Part shown: piece after piece, positions 56,161 to 64,000 of the stretch
Layout: each line of letters begins with the position of its first letter
Position numbering within the stretch: the first letter of the stretch is position 1
Source: Flectobacillus roseus
GTDB taxonomy: Bacteria; Bacteroidota; Bacteroidia; Cytophagales; Spirosomataceae
Strand: one strand, 5' to 3'
DNA: 64,000 nucleotides
NCBI RefSeq assembly: GCF_030056665.1
Contig: NZ_JASHIG010000011.1
The notes under the pieces: generated by a model
Databases searched by the model: none
Told to the model about the DNA's origin: nothing
What the model saw: only the letters and a program-made list of their open reading frames with translations
Program-made: the position numbers and the translations under genes

Positions 56161-56979
56161 TTGGTTTTAAGAGTAACTCGTGATTTTTAAGTACAGTGGT
56201 TATGGTCGCTTTTTCAAACTTTTCACCGCGCCAACAGAATCAATCATAAGGTATGTGAGCCAAGAAACATGAACTTATGTGTCAACCAACAGAAATATTT
56301 CAAGAATAAAAACCTAATCCTTTTCTTGAATATATCCAATAATTGACCTTCTAGCTTCATGTTACTCTTTGAGTGTCATATAAGAAATTACACTTTTCTA
56401 AAACTAAACCGTTAGCAAGTATATTTACCAGTTTTACTTACCCTGATTTATTTTATTAAAGCACCATACTTATTTATGATTCCATCGAGCAAACAGTTTT
56501 ACGCTAGACGAAGCCCACCAAATACCCATAAGATTTATTAGATTGTTTTGGTAGCTATTCAACTAAAGGTTTTGGCATTGAAGTCATGATTTGAAAATGA
56601 TTTACCAGCTCATCGAAACTCCAAATCATGGACTTTTTACGCCAACAACCAATAACCGAACAAGTTAATTTATGCAAACCTATTGAACAGAAATCATATA
56701 ACTTTCCTATTCCGTCCTGCTTGAGTGATTTTTTTTTGATTTTTTTTAAAATTAAAATCAAAATCTCTTAAAAATCAACACGAGATTAGGATTGTCCATT
56801 AGGCTTACTCTTATTAAAAGTAAAGCATTAAACAAATCTAATCTCGTGGGTAGGCATTATCCTAAAATATTGCAATGAATAGGTAATATAATACTAAATC
56901 TCACTGAATTGCGTTGGACTTTTTGATGAAAATCTAGCTTTCTGATATATTAAAAAAATCCTAATTTATTGAGCTGTGA
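56161..56979. other. Long gap between pckA and fbp with a structured element
   Basis: 819 nt with no clear gene. The only open frame, 56555-56761 on minus, is Lys-rich at its start and lacks family features. A nested inverted repeat lies at 56779-56848. The fbp promoter should be in the right part, but no exact TAnnTTTG element is visible there. Confidence 0.45.
56779..56848. other. 70-nt nested hairpin element
   Basis: Outer arms CACGAGATTAG / CTAATCTCGTG (11 bp perfect); inside, GCTTACT and AAGTAAAGC form a second stem. It could be a small RNA, an operator pair or the trace of a mobile element. Confidence 0.4.
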
Positions 56980-58557
56980 CTAACCAACATATTTTTTGTA
57001 ATTCTCTTCAAACAAACCCTCCAAATATTTAGCCTTTTCAGTGTAAGCCTCTGGGCTTTCCCAAGTATTGATTGGGTTCAAAATTTCTGTTGGTACATTC
57101 GGGCATTCTGTTGGGATTTCGATGCCAAAAATTGGATGCTTTTCAAAAACTATTTCAGCAAATTTTCCCTCCAATGCCGCATGAATCATCGCACGCGTGT
57201 ATTTCAACTTCATACGTGAGCCAATACCATAAGGCCCTCCAGTCCAGCCAGTGTTAATCAACCATACATTTACTTCTCCATTATTGATTTTTTTCCCCAA
57301 CAAATCGGCATATTTTAAAGGATGTAAAGGTAAAAATGCCGCTCCAAAACAAGCTGAAAACGTAGCTTGTGGCTCTTTAACGCCCATTTCGGTACCTGCT
57401 AATTTTGAGGTATATCCTGAGACGAAATAGAACATTGCTTGCTCCTTATTTAACTTGGCAATCGGAGGCAATACCCCAAAAGCATCTGCAGTAAGGAAAA
57501 ATATATTTTTAGGTGAACTTCCAATCGAAGGCTCAGCAACGTTAGGGATATAGTTGATAGGATAAGCCGTACGGGTATTTTCAGTTACACTTTGATTGGT
57601 ATAATCTACGGTTGTTGTCCCCTCAACAAATCGAGTATTTTCAAGAATAGCTCCATAACGAATGGCGCCAAAGATTTCAGGCTCTTGTTCAGCACTCAAG
57701 TTGATCACCTTTGCATAGCAACCTCCCTCGAAATTGAATACCTCCTCATCTGACCAGCCATGTTCGTCATCACCAATCAACTTACGATCAGGGTCGGCAG
57801 ATAGCGTTGTTTTGCCAGTGCCTGATAAGCCGAAAAATAATGCAGTATCACCCTCAGCACCAATATTGGCTGAGCAGTGCATAGATAAAACTTGTTTTTC
57901 TTGTGGTAAAATATAGTTCAGAACAGTGAAAATACCTTTTTTCATTTCACCAGCATAACCAGTACCTCCAATCAAAATAATCTTACGGGTAAAATCAATA
58001 ATGGTAAAATTACCTTGACGAGTACCATCTACAGCAGGGTCAGCTTCAAATTCGGGCACATTCAAGATTACCCATTCTGGTTCGAATGTATTAAGTTCTT
58101 CTCCTTCTGGGCGAAGAAAAAGATGGTTACAAAACAAATTGTGCCATGCCAAAGTATTAATCACCAAAATGTTCAATCTATGTGTGGGCGATGCACAAGC
58201 ATATGCATAACGGGCATATAACTTTTTGTTTGCCACAAACGCAGTCATTTTTTGATATAAAGCCTCAAACTTATCGGCATCAAACGCCTGATTGATATCG
58301 CCCCACCAAACTGTATTAGCAGTTTTATCATCAAACACACAAAACTTATCTTTAGGCGAGCGACCTGTAAATTTGCCAGTATCGCACATAAATGCGCCTG
58401 TATCAGTCAATACGCCTTCCTGATTCTTTAATGCTTCTTGAATCAAAGTCGATACACGCAAATTAAGGTGAATATCACCATGCAATTTGAATACTGGATG
58501 ATTAACCATTGGTTTGGCAGTTTTACTGAGATCCACTGCTAGCATATCATGTTTCAT
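56980..58557 (-). CDS. pckA: Phosphoenolpyruvate carboxykinase (ATP)
   Basis: 525 residues, usual for the ATP-dependent enzyme. The P-loop is GLSGTGKTTLS (about 243-253), followed by the metal-binding DDEHGWSD. The N-terminal substrate region TGRSPKDKF is near 64-72, and TAYPINYIPN near 328 is a family motif. It converts oxaloacetate to phosphoenolpyruvate, drawing off the product of the TCA cycle and glyoxylate shunt for gluconeogenesis. It stands between aceA and fbp on the same strand with large gaps. A -7 element lies at 58653-58660. Confidence 0.98.
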   Translation of the reverse strand: MKHDMLAVDLSKTAKPMVNHPVFKLHGDIHLNLRVSTLIQEALKNQEGVLTDTGAFMCDTGKFTGRSPKDKFCVFDDKTANTVWWGDINQAFDADKFEALYQKMTAFVANKKLYARYAYACASPTHRLNILVINTLAWHNLFCNHLFLRPEGEELNTFEPEWVILNVPEFEADPAVDGTRQGNFTIIDFTRKIILIGGTGYAGEMKKGIFTVLNYILPQEKQVLSMHCSANIGAEGDTALFFGLSGTGKTTLSADPDRKLIGDDEHGWSDEEVFNFEGGCYAKVINLSAEQEPEIFGAIRYGAILENTRFVEGTTTVDYTNQSVTENTRTAYPINYIPNVAEPSIGSSPKNIFFLTADAFGVLPPIAKLNKEQAMFYFVSGYTSKLAGTEMGVKEPQATFSACFGAAFLPLHPLKYADLLGKKINNGEVNVWLINTGWTGGPYGIGSRMKLKYTRAMIHAALEGKFAEIVFEKHPIFGIEIPTECPNVPTEILNPINTWESPEAYTEKAKYLEGLFEENYKKYVG

Positions 58558-59280
58558 AACGATTGTATTGATTTGAATGAATGGCTGTTTTTAGGCAACC
58601 GTTTTATTTGGTGAATACGTTTATGTCACTTTAGCAAGAATAGGTATGTGGGCAAAACTAAATTTAGGTCGTCAGGGTATAGGCATTAGGCAAATAGTGA
58701 TAAAAATGTTATTTCACAACTACAGGAATGTTTTTTGCTGAATGCCCATAGCTGAAAGCTAATAGCCCACCAATTGAATTTTATTTTGCACGATTACTAA
58801 ATAGGCTGTAATAAGGCTAAAAATTATAAACAGCCAATGGGGAAAAGTAGCGATTTTACTTTTCCTTTTATTTACCTGAAACTATCATGATTATCTATCT
58901 TTTGCACTGATGAATATTGGTCAAAATACTGATTTTGAGAAGAAAAGCCTGCCTGACATACGAGACAGACTTTATCCAAACCAAACTATTCACCTAATTT
59001 GAATTGTGAGTTAGTGAATTGTGAATTAGTGAATGTAATAACTAATGATGCTTTCTATTCCACAATTCACAATTCAACATTAGTGGCATACGCAGGATTT
59101 CAAACTATTGCAGATTTGGGATTTCTAATTGCGGAAATGTACCTTTAATTTTTACAAAATATGAGTAGAAAAAGTAGGTTACACCTTCGAAATCCAACAT
59201 GCTATATCCGAAATAGATGCTTTTTATTATCCTCTGAACAATACTAATTCACAATTCAACATTCACAACTCATAATTATT
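58558..59280. repeat. Repeat-filled gap between aceA and pckA
   Basis: 723 nt. A degenerate copy of the 181-bp repeat is at 58664-58802 (GGCATTAGGCAAATAGTGAT, then AGCTGAA-AGCTAAT, TTTTATTTTGCACGATTACT). Blocks with 7-bp period follow at 59003-59033, 59052-59084 (ATTCACAATTCAACATT) and 59248-59280 (ATTCACA-ACTCATA), the last ending at the aceA stop. Direct copies of the ATATCCG-type block (around 59196) also occur at 47660. No gene is visible. Confidence 0.75.
58653..58660 (-). promoter_or_regulatory. -7 element of pckA
   Basis: CAAAACTA on plus reads TAGTTTTG on minus; the leader would be about 90 nt. The nearest CAA for a -33 is 30 nt away. Confidence 0.4.
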
Positions 59281-60570
59281 CTAATGAAACTGCTCTTCTT
59301 CGGTTGAGCCTTTCAAGGCGCCAGTAGATGCCAAGCCTCCTGTAACAGTATTTTGAATTGCGTCAAAATAGCCTGTTCCTACAAATGCTTGGTGTTTTAC
59401 GGCCTTGAAGCCTTTTGATTGTAAAGCAAATTCACGTTGTTGTAATTCTGAGAAACCAGCCATTCCACGTTGTACATACGCACTTGATAGCTCGAACATA
59501 GCGGTATTCAAGGCATGGAAACCTGCCAAGGTAATAAACTGGAATTTGTAGCCCATATCTGCCAACTCTTCACGGAATGTTTCCATTTTTTTCTCGTCCA
59601 TAAACTTCGCCCAGTTAAACGATGGCGAACAGTTGTAAGCCAACATTTTGCCAGGATATTTGGCATGGATACCTTGTGCAAACTCACGAGCCATTCCCAA
59701 ATCTGGATTTCCTGTTTCCATCCAAATTAAGTCTGAATATGGCGCATAGCTCAAACCACGGTCGATACCTTGTTCAAGACCATTTTTCACATAAAAGAAC
59801 CCTTCCGAAGTTCTTCCTCTATCGGCTTGGATAAATTTCAAATCTCTTTCATCTACATCCGCCGTAATCAAATTGGCTGCCTCTGCATCGGTACGAGCAA
59901 TTACCAAAGTCGGAACGCCCATTACATCTGCTGCCAAACGAGCAGCAACTAATTTATTGATAGCCTCTTGTGTAGGCACTAATACTTTTCCTCCTAGGTG
60001 ACCGCACTTTTTAGCAGAAGATAACTGGTCTTCAAAGTGTACGCCAGATGCTCCTGCTTCAATCATCCATTTCATCAATTCAAAGGCGTTCAAATTACCG
60101 CCAAAACCTGCTTCTGCATCGGCTACGATAGGTACCATCCAATGCACATCGCCATCACCATTGACATTTTGAATTTGATCTGCACGCAATAATGCATTAT
60201 TAATTCTTCTCACCACCGCAGGAACGCTATCAGCTGGATACAAACTTTGGTCAGGATACATATTACCCGACAAATTCGCATCGGCTGCTACTTGCCAGCC
60301 AGACAAATAGATAGCTTTCATACCTGCTTGGACTTCCTGTACAGCTTGATTGCCTGTCAAAGCGCCCAATCCAGCTACCCAATGATCATTTTTCAACAAG
60401 TTCCAAAGACGCTCTGCCCCCATACGTGCAATACTGTAATCAAGTTTATAAGAACCCGCCAAACGAGCTACTTCTTCAGCACTATAAGGTCTTTCGATTC
60501 CTTCCCAACGAGGGTTTGTAGTCCAGTCAGTTACCAACTGTTGGATTCTTTCTTCTTGTGAAATTTTCAT
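59281..60570 (-). CDS. aceA: Isocitrate lyase
   Basis: 429 residues, the size of the bacterial enzyme. The catalytic loop KKCGHLGGKVLVP contains the active cysteine, and GGNLNAFELMKWMIEAGASGVHFEDQ-type sequence precedes it with the metal-binding glutamate/aspartate. It cleaves isocitrate to succinate and glyoxylate, step one of the glyoxylate shunt. It lies downstream of aceB on the same strand, 613 nt apart. A 7-bp periodic repeat reaches its stop codon. Confidence 0.98.
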   Translation of the reverse strand: MKISQEERIQQLVTDWTTNPRWEGIERPYSAEEVARLAGSYKLDYSIARMGAERLWNLLKNDHWVAGLGALTGNQAVQEVQAGMKAIYLSGWQVAADANLSGNMYPDQSLYPADSVPAVVRRINNALLRADQIQNVNGDGDVHWMVPIVADAEAGFGGNLNAFELMKWMIEAGASGVHFEDQLSSAKKCGHLGGKVLVPTQEAINKLVAARLAADVMGVPTLVIARTDAEAANLITADVDERDLKFIQADRGRTSEGFFYVKNGLEQGIDRGLSYAPYSDLIWMETGNPDLGMAREFAQGIHAKYPGKMLAYNCSPSFNWAKFMDEKKMETFREELADMGYKFQFITLAGFHALNTAMFELSSAYVQRGMAGFSELQQREFALQSKGFKAVKHQAFVGTGYFDAIQNTVTGGLASTGALKGSTEEEQFH

Positions 60571-61183
60571 GGTTTTAATTAGTTTTTTGTTTTGTTATAA
60601 GAAAAGCATACACATAGTAGAACCTGACTATTGATGAGTTGTGAGTTATGAGTGGTGAATTGTGAATCATTAAAGTGAAATTCAATTTACATACAACTGA
60701 ATAACAGATACTTGACTTCAAAACAAACCAGTCATAACTCAGCATTCATCAAAGTACTATCGTTCTAAAAATAGTAGCAAATAAGCTCATTGGGGTATCT
60801 CAAGGCTAACACCCCGCCGAACTAAAATTGGTTATTAATATGCTTTAGGCTGTAAGCCGTAGGCAGAAAAGCTTCGATTATTTTATGAGAAATATCTTTG
60901 AATACATAGTAAACAGTTTTAAACTGTCAAAAATTGAGTCCAAGACGAAGTCTTGAACTAGAGAAAACAAAAGCAATCTATTAGATTATCCCCTAAAAGT
61001 TAGAAACTTATACTAATAATTAGGATTATAAGAAAGATATTCTTTTGTCCAAAAGCGTTCTTATCATTAGTGTTTTTTGATGTAGTGGCAACCCTTGCGG
61101 TTACCATTCTGAATGTGGCAACTGTAAGAGTTACCACTACATCAATTTTATTTTAAAGACAATACTAACTCACAATTCATCAT
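60571..61183. repeat. Gap between aceB and aceA: repeats and two dyads
   Basis: 613 nt without a gene. It holds 7-bp periodic blocks at about 60632-60667 (TGTGAGT-TATGAGT), a truncated second-family repeat from 60848, two dyad units at 61085-61137 and a further periodic block at 61166-61201 that runs into the aceB 3' end. The aceA promoter should lie in the left part; no exact TAnnTTTG is seen. Confidence 0.7.
61077..61145. promoter_or_regulatory. Tandem dyads GTGGCAAC-N7-GTTACCA in a larger hairpin
   Basis: Unit 1 is at 61085-61106, unit 2 at 61115-61136; both have the same arms and a 7-nt spacer. Together with TTGATGTAGTGG / CCACTACATCAA they fold into one long hairpin. The element lies 39 nt past the aceB stop, so it may end that transcript or act as a binding site. 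Confidence 0.5.
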
Positions 61184-62818
61184 TCAAAACTCATCACTCT
61201 GAATCGCTTCCTCTTGACTGAGAAGTACTTCGTAGGCATCGGTTGTTAGGAAATAATCGAATCCTTCTTGTGTTACGAGCTTGTCAAACAGTTGAATAGC
61301 CTCTATAAATTTGCCATCATCATATTTTTCAATTCCTACTAAATGCTTGATTTTCTGTACTTCATCGCTGAGCAAATACTTGTAATAGTCCGTATCGATT
61401 AATTGTCCTTGGTCGGTTTTGGCGCCATGATGAAGCCATTGCCATACCTGAGCTCTGGAGATTTCGGCTGTGGCTGCATCTTCCATGAGGTTATGAATTG
61501 CAGCCGCACCCACTCCTCTCAACCAAGATTCAATGTACAGAATACCTACTTGGATATTCATTCTGATACCAGCTTCAGTAATGACGGTATTCGGAATCGT
61601 AAAGTTGATTAGCTCGGCACCTGTAATGACTTCATTTTCAAGCATTACCTGTTTTTGGTTAGGATTTTCGCCCAAAGCTTTATTAAATGGTACTAGTGCT
61701 ACTGCCACCAAATCGGGGTGAGCTACCCATGTTCCGTCAAAACCTGTACTTGCTTCTAGTTCTTTATCGGCGTTCACTCGCTCAAAAGCCATTTTATTCA
61801 CAGCTTCATCCTTACGGTTAGGTATAAACGCAGACATTCCTCCTATAGCATGAGCTTTGCGCTTGTGACAAGTTTGTACTAATAATTTTGCATAAGCTCG
61901 CATAAACGGCACGGCCATCGTTACCTGAACGCGATCTGGAAGAAGGCGGTCGGCATATTGATGAAATTTCTTGATACAACTAAAGATATAATCCCAACGA
62001 CCTGCATTAAGAGCAGCGATATGATTTCGAAGTTCGTACAGAATTTCATCCATCTCAAAGGCTGCCATGATGGTTTCAATCAAAACAGTTACTTTGGTCG
62101 TACCTTGCGGAACCTCTAAAGTATCTTGTGCCGCTACAAATATGTCATTCCAAAGACGAGCCTCTAGGTGACTTTCCATTTTGGGTAAATAGAAATATGG
62201 TCCACTTCCACGCTTGATTAATTCCCAAGCATTATGAAAGAAATACAAACCAAAGTCAAAAATCGAAGCTGAAGCTGGCTCTCCGTCGATTAGCACGTGT
62301 TTTTCTTCCATGTGCCAGCCACGAGGACGTACTTTCAAAACCGCCACTTCAGGATTTAGCGCATAAAATTTACCATTGTCGGCCGTAAAGTCTATTTGTT
62401 TACGAATAGCATCACGCAAATTAATTTGCCCTTCGATGACATTGCTCCAAGAAGGTGTGTTGGCATCTTCAAAATCAGCCATAAAGACTTTTGCCCCAGA
62501 GTTGAGCGCATTGATTACCATACGACGATCAACAGGTCCTGTGATTTCGACACGACGGTCTTGTAAGTCTTGCGGAATTGGGGCAACACTCCAATCAGCC
62601 TGACGAATCTCAGCAGTTTCTAGCAAAAAATCTGGCAAAATACCTTGATTGATTTGTTCTTGACGCAGAACACGATTATTGAGCAAAGCCAAGCGCTGAC
62701 GATTGAACATTCTTTGCAAATCGCGCACAAAGGTCAATGCCTCTTTGGTCAGAATAGTCTCAAACTGCGGTGATACTTCTCCCAATATCTCCACTCCTTG
62801 AATTGAATGCTGATTCAT
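61184..62818 (-). CDS. aceB: Malate synthase A
   Basis: 544 residues, the size of the A isoform. Motifs include FMADFEDANTPSW near 110, KVRPRGWHMEEKHV (catalytic Arg region) near 166 and a late GVLYIESWLRGVG-like block. It condenses glyoxylate and acetyl-CoA to malate, step two of the glyoxylate shunt. It is divergent from an XRE-type regulator, with a clear promoter at 62867-62898. The last five residues (QSDEF) and the stop are written by a 7-bp periodic repeat. Confidence 0.97.
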   Translation of the reverse strand: MNQHSIQGVEILGEVSPQFETILTKEALTFVRDLQRMFNRQRLALLNNRVLRQEQINQGILPDFLLETAEIRQADWSVAPIPQDLQDRRVEITGPVDRRMVINALNSGAKVFMADFEDANTPSWSNVIEGQINLRDAIRKQIDFTADNGKFYALNPEVAVLKVRPRGWHMEEKHVLIDGEPASASIFDFGLYFFHNAWELIKRGSGPYFYLPKMESHLEARLWNDIFVAAQDTLEVPQGTTKVTVLIETIMAAFEMDEILYELRNHIAALNAGRWDYIFSCIKKFHQYADRLLPDRVQVTMAVPFMRAYAKLLVQTCHKRKAHAIGGMSAFIPNRKDEAVNKMAFERVNADKELEASTGFDGTWVAHPDLVAVALVPFNKALGENPNQKQVMLENEVITGAELINFTIPNTVITEAGIRMNIQVGILYIESWLRGVGAAAIHNLMEDAATAEISRAQVWQWLHHGAKTDQGQLIDTDYYKYLLSDEVQKIKHLVGIEKYDDGKFIEAIQLFDKLVTQEGFDYFLTTDAYEVLLSQEEAIQSDEF

Positions 62819-62866
62819 GTCTTACTGGTGGTTTTGTTTTGTTATTTTCAGAGCTATGGCTTTGAG

Positions 62867-62898
62867 CAAAAGTATCTGAGAAACACTATTTACATCAA
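62867..62898 (-). promoter_or_regulatory. Promoter of aceB
   Basis: On minus: TTG (62898-62896), 21-nt spacer, TACTTTTG (62874-62867). The predicted start near 62861 gives a leader of about 43 nt. Confidence 0.65.
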
Positions 62899-63084
62899 AC
62901 GCCATTTTTAGGTTTTCCTCTCTGTCTTCTGCATTGGTTTTGGCACTTGGGCGCTACATTGATAGAGGAAATGGCTTTTTATTTTTGTGAAATTTCGCTA
63001 AATCTTTTCTTTATATCTGATGAAAAAGAAATAACTTATCGCTGAACTTCGAAACAAAGTTAAAAATGCGAAAATTAAAAAACA

Positions 63085-63098
63085 AGCGAAATTTCGCT
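63085..63098. promoter_or_regulatory. Perfect 14-bp palindrome, probable operator
   Basis: AGCGAAATTTCGCT is a perfect inverted repeat, followed by AAT. A near-copy, GTGAAATTTCGCTAA, is at 62987-63001, exactly 99 bp away. It lies 17 nt upstream of the -33 box of the regulator gene. Confidence 0.6.
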
Positions 63099-63114
63099 AA
63101 TTTATAATATTTCG

Positions 63115-63146
63115 TTGTTTTCTTTAAAAATTTATATGTAATTTTG
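63115..63146 (+). promoter_or_regulatory. Promoter of the XRE regulator
   Basis: TTG (63115-63117), 21-nt spacer, TAATTTTG (63139-63146). Predicted start near 63152, leader about 12 nt. The half-site TATTTCG overlaps the -33 region. Confidence 0.7.
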
Positions 63147-63163
63147 AAAAAACAATACATAAT

Positions 63164-64000
63164 ATGAGTTCAAACAGCGATAAAGTAAAAATAATCTTCG
63201 GACTGAAAATCAGACAGTTACGATTAGATAAAAAGCTCTCACTGAGCGAAGTTGCCGAAAAATCGGGCTTATCTATCTCTTATTTGAATGAGATAGAAAA
63301 AGGGAAAAAATATCCCAAAACCGAAAAAATCATGGCGCTATCCGATGCTTTAAATATAGATTATGACTCTTTGGTATCGCTAAAATTGAGTAAACAGCTC
63401 GAACCTATCGCCGAACTACTCAATTCGAATATCCTTACAGAGCTTCCTTTAGAGATTTTTGGGGTTGAACCAGCCGACTTCATTGAGCTAATGTCGGAAG
63501 CGCCAGCCAAAATTTCAGCCTTTATTAGTACGATTATCGAAATTAGTCGCAACTACGATATGCGCGTGGAGCAGTTTTACTTTTCGGTATTGCGCTCCTA
63601 TCAGGAAATGTATGACAATTATTTTCCTGATATTGAAGAATCAGCACAGCAGTTTCGCAAGCTTTTCGAGATTTCGGAAATCACTTCACCCAACGATACC
63701 TTATTATCTGACATTCTCCAAAATTTCTATGGCTATCAGATAGAAGAATTCACGCGTGAAAGTCATCCTGATTTGACTACCATTCGTTCGGTGTACAATC
63801 CCAAAACATCGAAACTGTTGGTCAATGGTGATTTAAGTCCCGAACAAAGAGCTTTTACTTTTGGACGTGAGTTAGGATACCAATTTTTGCAACTCAAAAA
63901 TCGCCCTTATATCTCGTCGGTAATAGAAGTGAATTCGTTTGAGCAGGTTCTCAACAATTTCAAGGCATCGTATTTTGCAGGCGCGATTTTGATTAATAAG
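63164..64000 (+). CDS. XRE-type regulator of the RamB/ScfR (short-chain fatty-acid) class, partial
   Basis: The frame runs from ATG at 63164 to the window end, 279 codons without a stop; the protein is probably about 500 residues. An N-terminal HTH (about 10-65) reads IRQLRLDKKLSLSEVAEKSG with the recognition helix SISYLNEIEKGKKYP. After a helical linker a peptidase-M78/IrrE-like region appears (about 215-260) with FGRELGYQFLQL, where the zinc-binding HExxH is degenerate (no histidine). This arrangement is that of RamB, which controls aceA/aceB in Corynebacterium, and of the related ScfR. The divergent position next to aceB supports the same role; the C-terminal ligand domain is not in the window. 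Confidence 0.85.
   Translation, partial: MSSNSDKVKIIFGLKIRQLRLDKKLSLSEVAEKSGLSISYLNEIEKGKKYPKTEKIMALSDALNIDYDSLVSLKLSKQLEPIAELLNSNILTELPLEIFGVEPADFIELMSEAPAKISAFISTIIEISRNYDMRVEQFYFSVLRSYQEMYDNYFPDIEESAQQFRKLFEISEITSPNDTLLSDILQNFYGYQIEEFTRESHPDLTTIRSVYNPKTSKLLVNGDLSPEQRAFTFGRELGYQFLQLKNRPYISSVIEVNSFEQVLNNFKASYFAGAILINK

Larger units (their letters stand above)
62819..63163. promoter_or_regulatory. Divergent promoter region of aceB and the XRE regulator
   Basis: 345 nt holding one promoter per direction and a set of related sites: AGCGAAATTTCGCT (63085-63098), GTGAAATTTCGCTAA (62987-63001), plus half-sites TGCGAAAAT at 63067 and TATTTCG at 63108. The sites lie near the regulator -33 box, as expected of autoregulation and control of aceB. 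Confidence 0.6.

Noticed and set aside
56555..56761. 68-residue minus-strand ORF between pckA and fbp, possible transposase remnant
   Set aside because: Only a Lys-rich start and a short Trp/Phe motif; no transposase motif, flanking repeat or promoter could be seen.
54424..61183. CRISPR array as the explanation of the regular repeats
   Set aside because: The period is 7 bp with degenerate units, with no 24-48 bp repeats separated by unique spacers, and no cas gene is present.

Overview
The window is an AT-rich chromosomal segment from a member of the Bacteroidota, most likely an aquatic or soil Cytophagales (Spirosoma/Flectobacillus/Arcicella-like). The evidence is a DUF6089 outer-membrane protein beside NAD kinase, an OMP_b-brl-type TonB-dependent receptor, a propeller plus Y_Y_Y hybrid histidine kinase, a dimeric-type glycyl-tRNA synthetase, and promoters of the Bacteroidota form TTG-N20/21-TAnnTTTG. 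The genus is a guess. I see no rRNA, prophage, intact insertion sequence or CRISPR array.

Layout. 0-7 kb: partial gene, DUF6089 barrel, NAD kinase, CBS protein, alpha/beta hydrolase and two FAD oxidoreductases. 7-12.3 kb: vanadium haloperoxidase/PAP2 lipoprotein, RNA m5C methyltransferase, DUF349 protein. 12.4-17.8 kb: two identical tRNA-Thr(TGT) genes with identical terminators bracket an inverted AraC gene, beside a 1372-residue hybrid sensor kinase. 18-30 kb: secreted VOC protein, small lipoprotein, NAD synthetase, pantothenate kinase, TonB receptor, PgeF, polysaccharide deacetylase, M28 peptidase. 30-41 kb: PolA, PepT, citrate synthase, RlpA-like protein, S9 peptidase, Rpn-family nuclease. 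41-49.7 kb (all minus): GH65, kynureninase, membrane protein, NlpC/P60, GH30, secreted protein, P1 peptidase and a 56-residue HigA-N-like ORF. 49.9-54.4 kb: GlyRS, secreted protein, a GT9/AguB pair. 55-64 kb: fructose-1,6-bisphosphatase, PEP carboxykinase, isocitrate lyase and malate synthase, all minus, with a divergent XRE-type regulator resembling RamB/ScfR that runs off the window end.

The last region forms a coherent module: growth on acetate or fatty acids needs the glyoxylate shunt (aceB, aceA) and gluconeogenesis (pckA, fbp). These genes are separated by 0.6-0.8 kb gaps full of repeats. The aceB/regulator intergenic region holds a good promoter on each side and a perfect 14-bp palindrome (AGCGAAATTTCGCT) with a near-copy 99 bp away.

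The most unusual non-coding signal is a family of degenerate intergenic repeats with a strict 7-bp period in several sequence classes. They occur at 26.2, 47.4, 48.3, 54.4-55.0, 58.7, 59.0-59.3, 60.6-60.9 and 61.2 kb. They include an exact ~181-bp tandem duplication and an inverted copy 28 kb away, and one array supplies the last codons of aceB.
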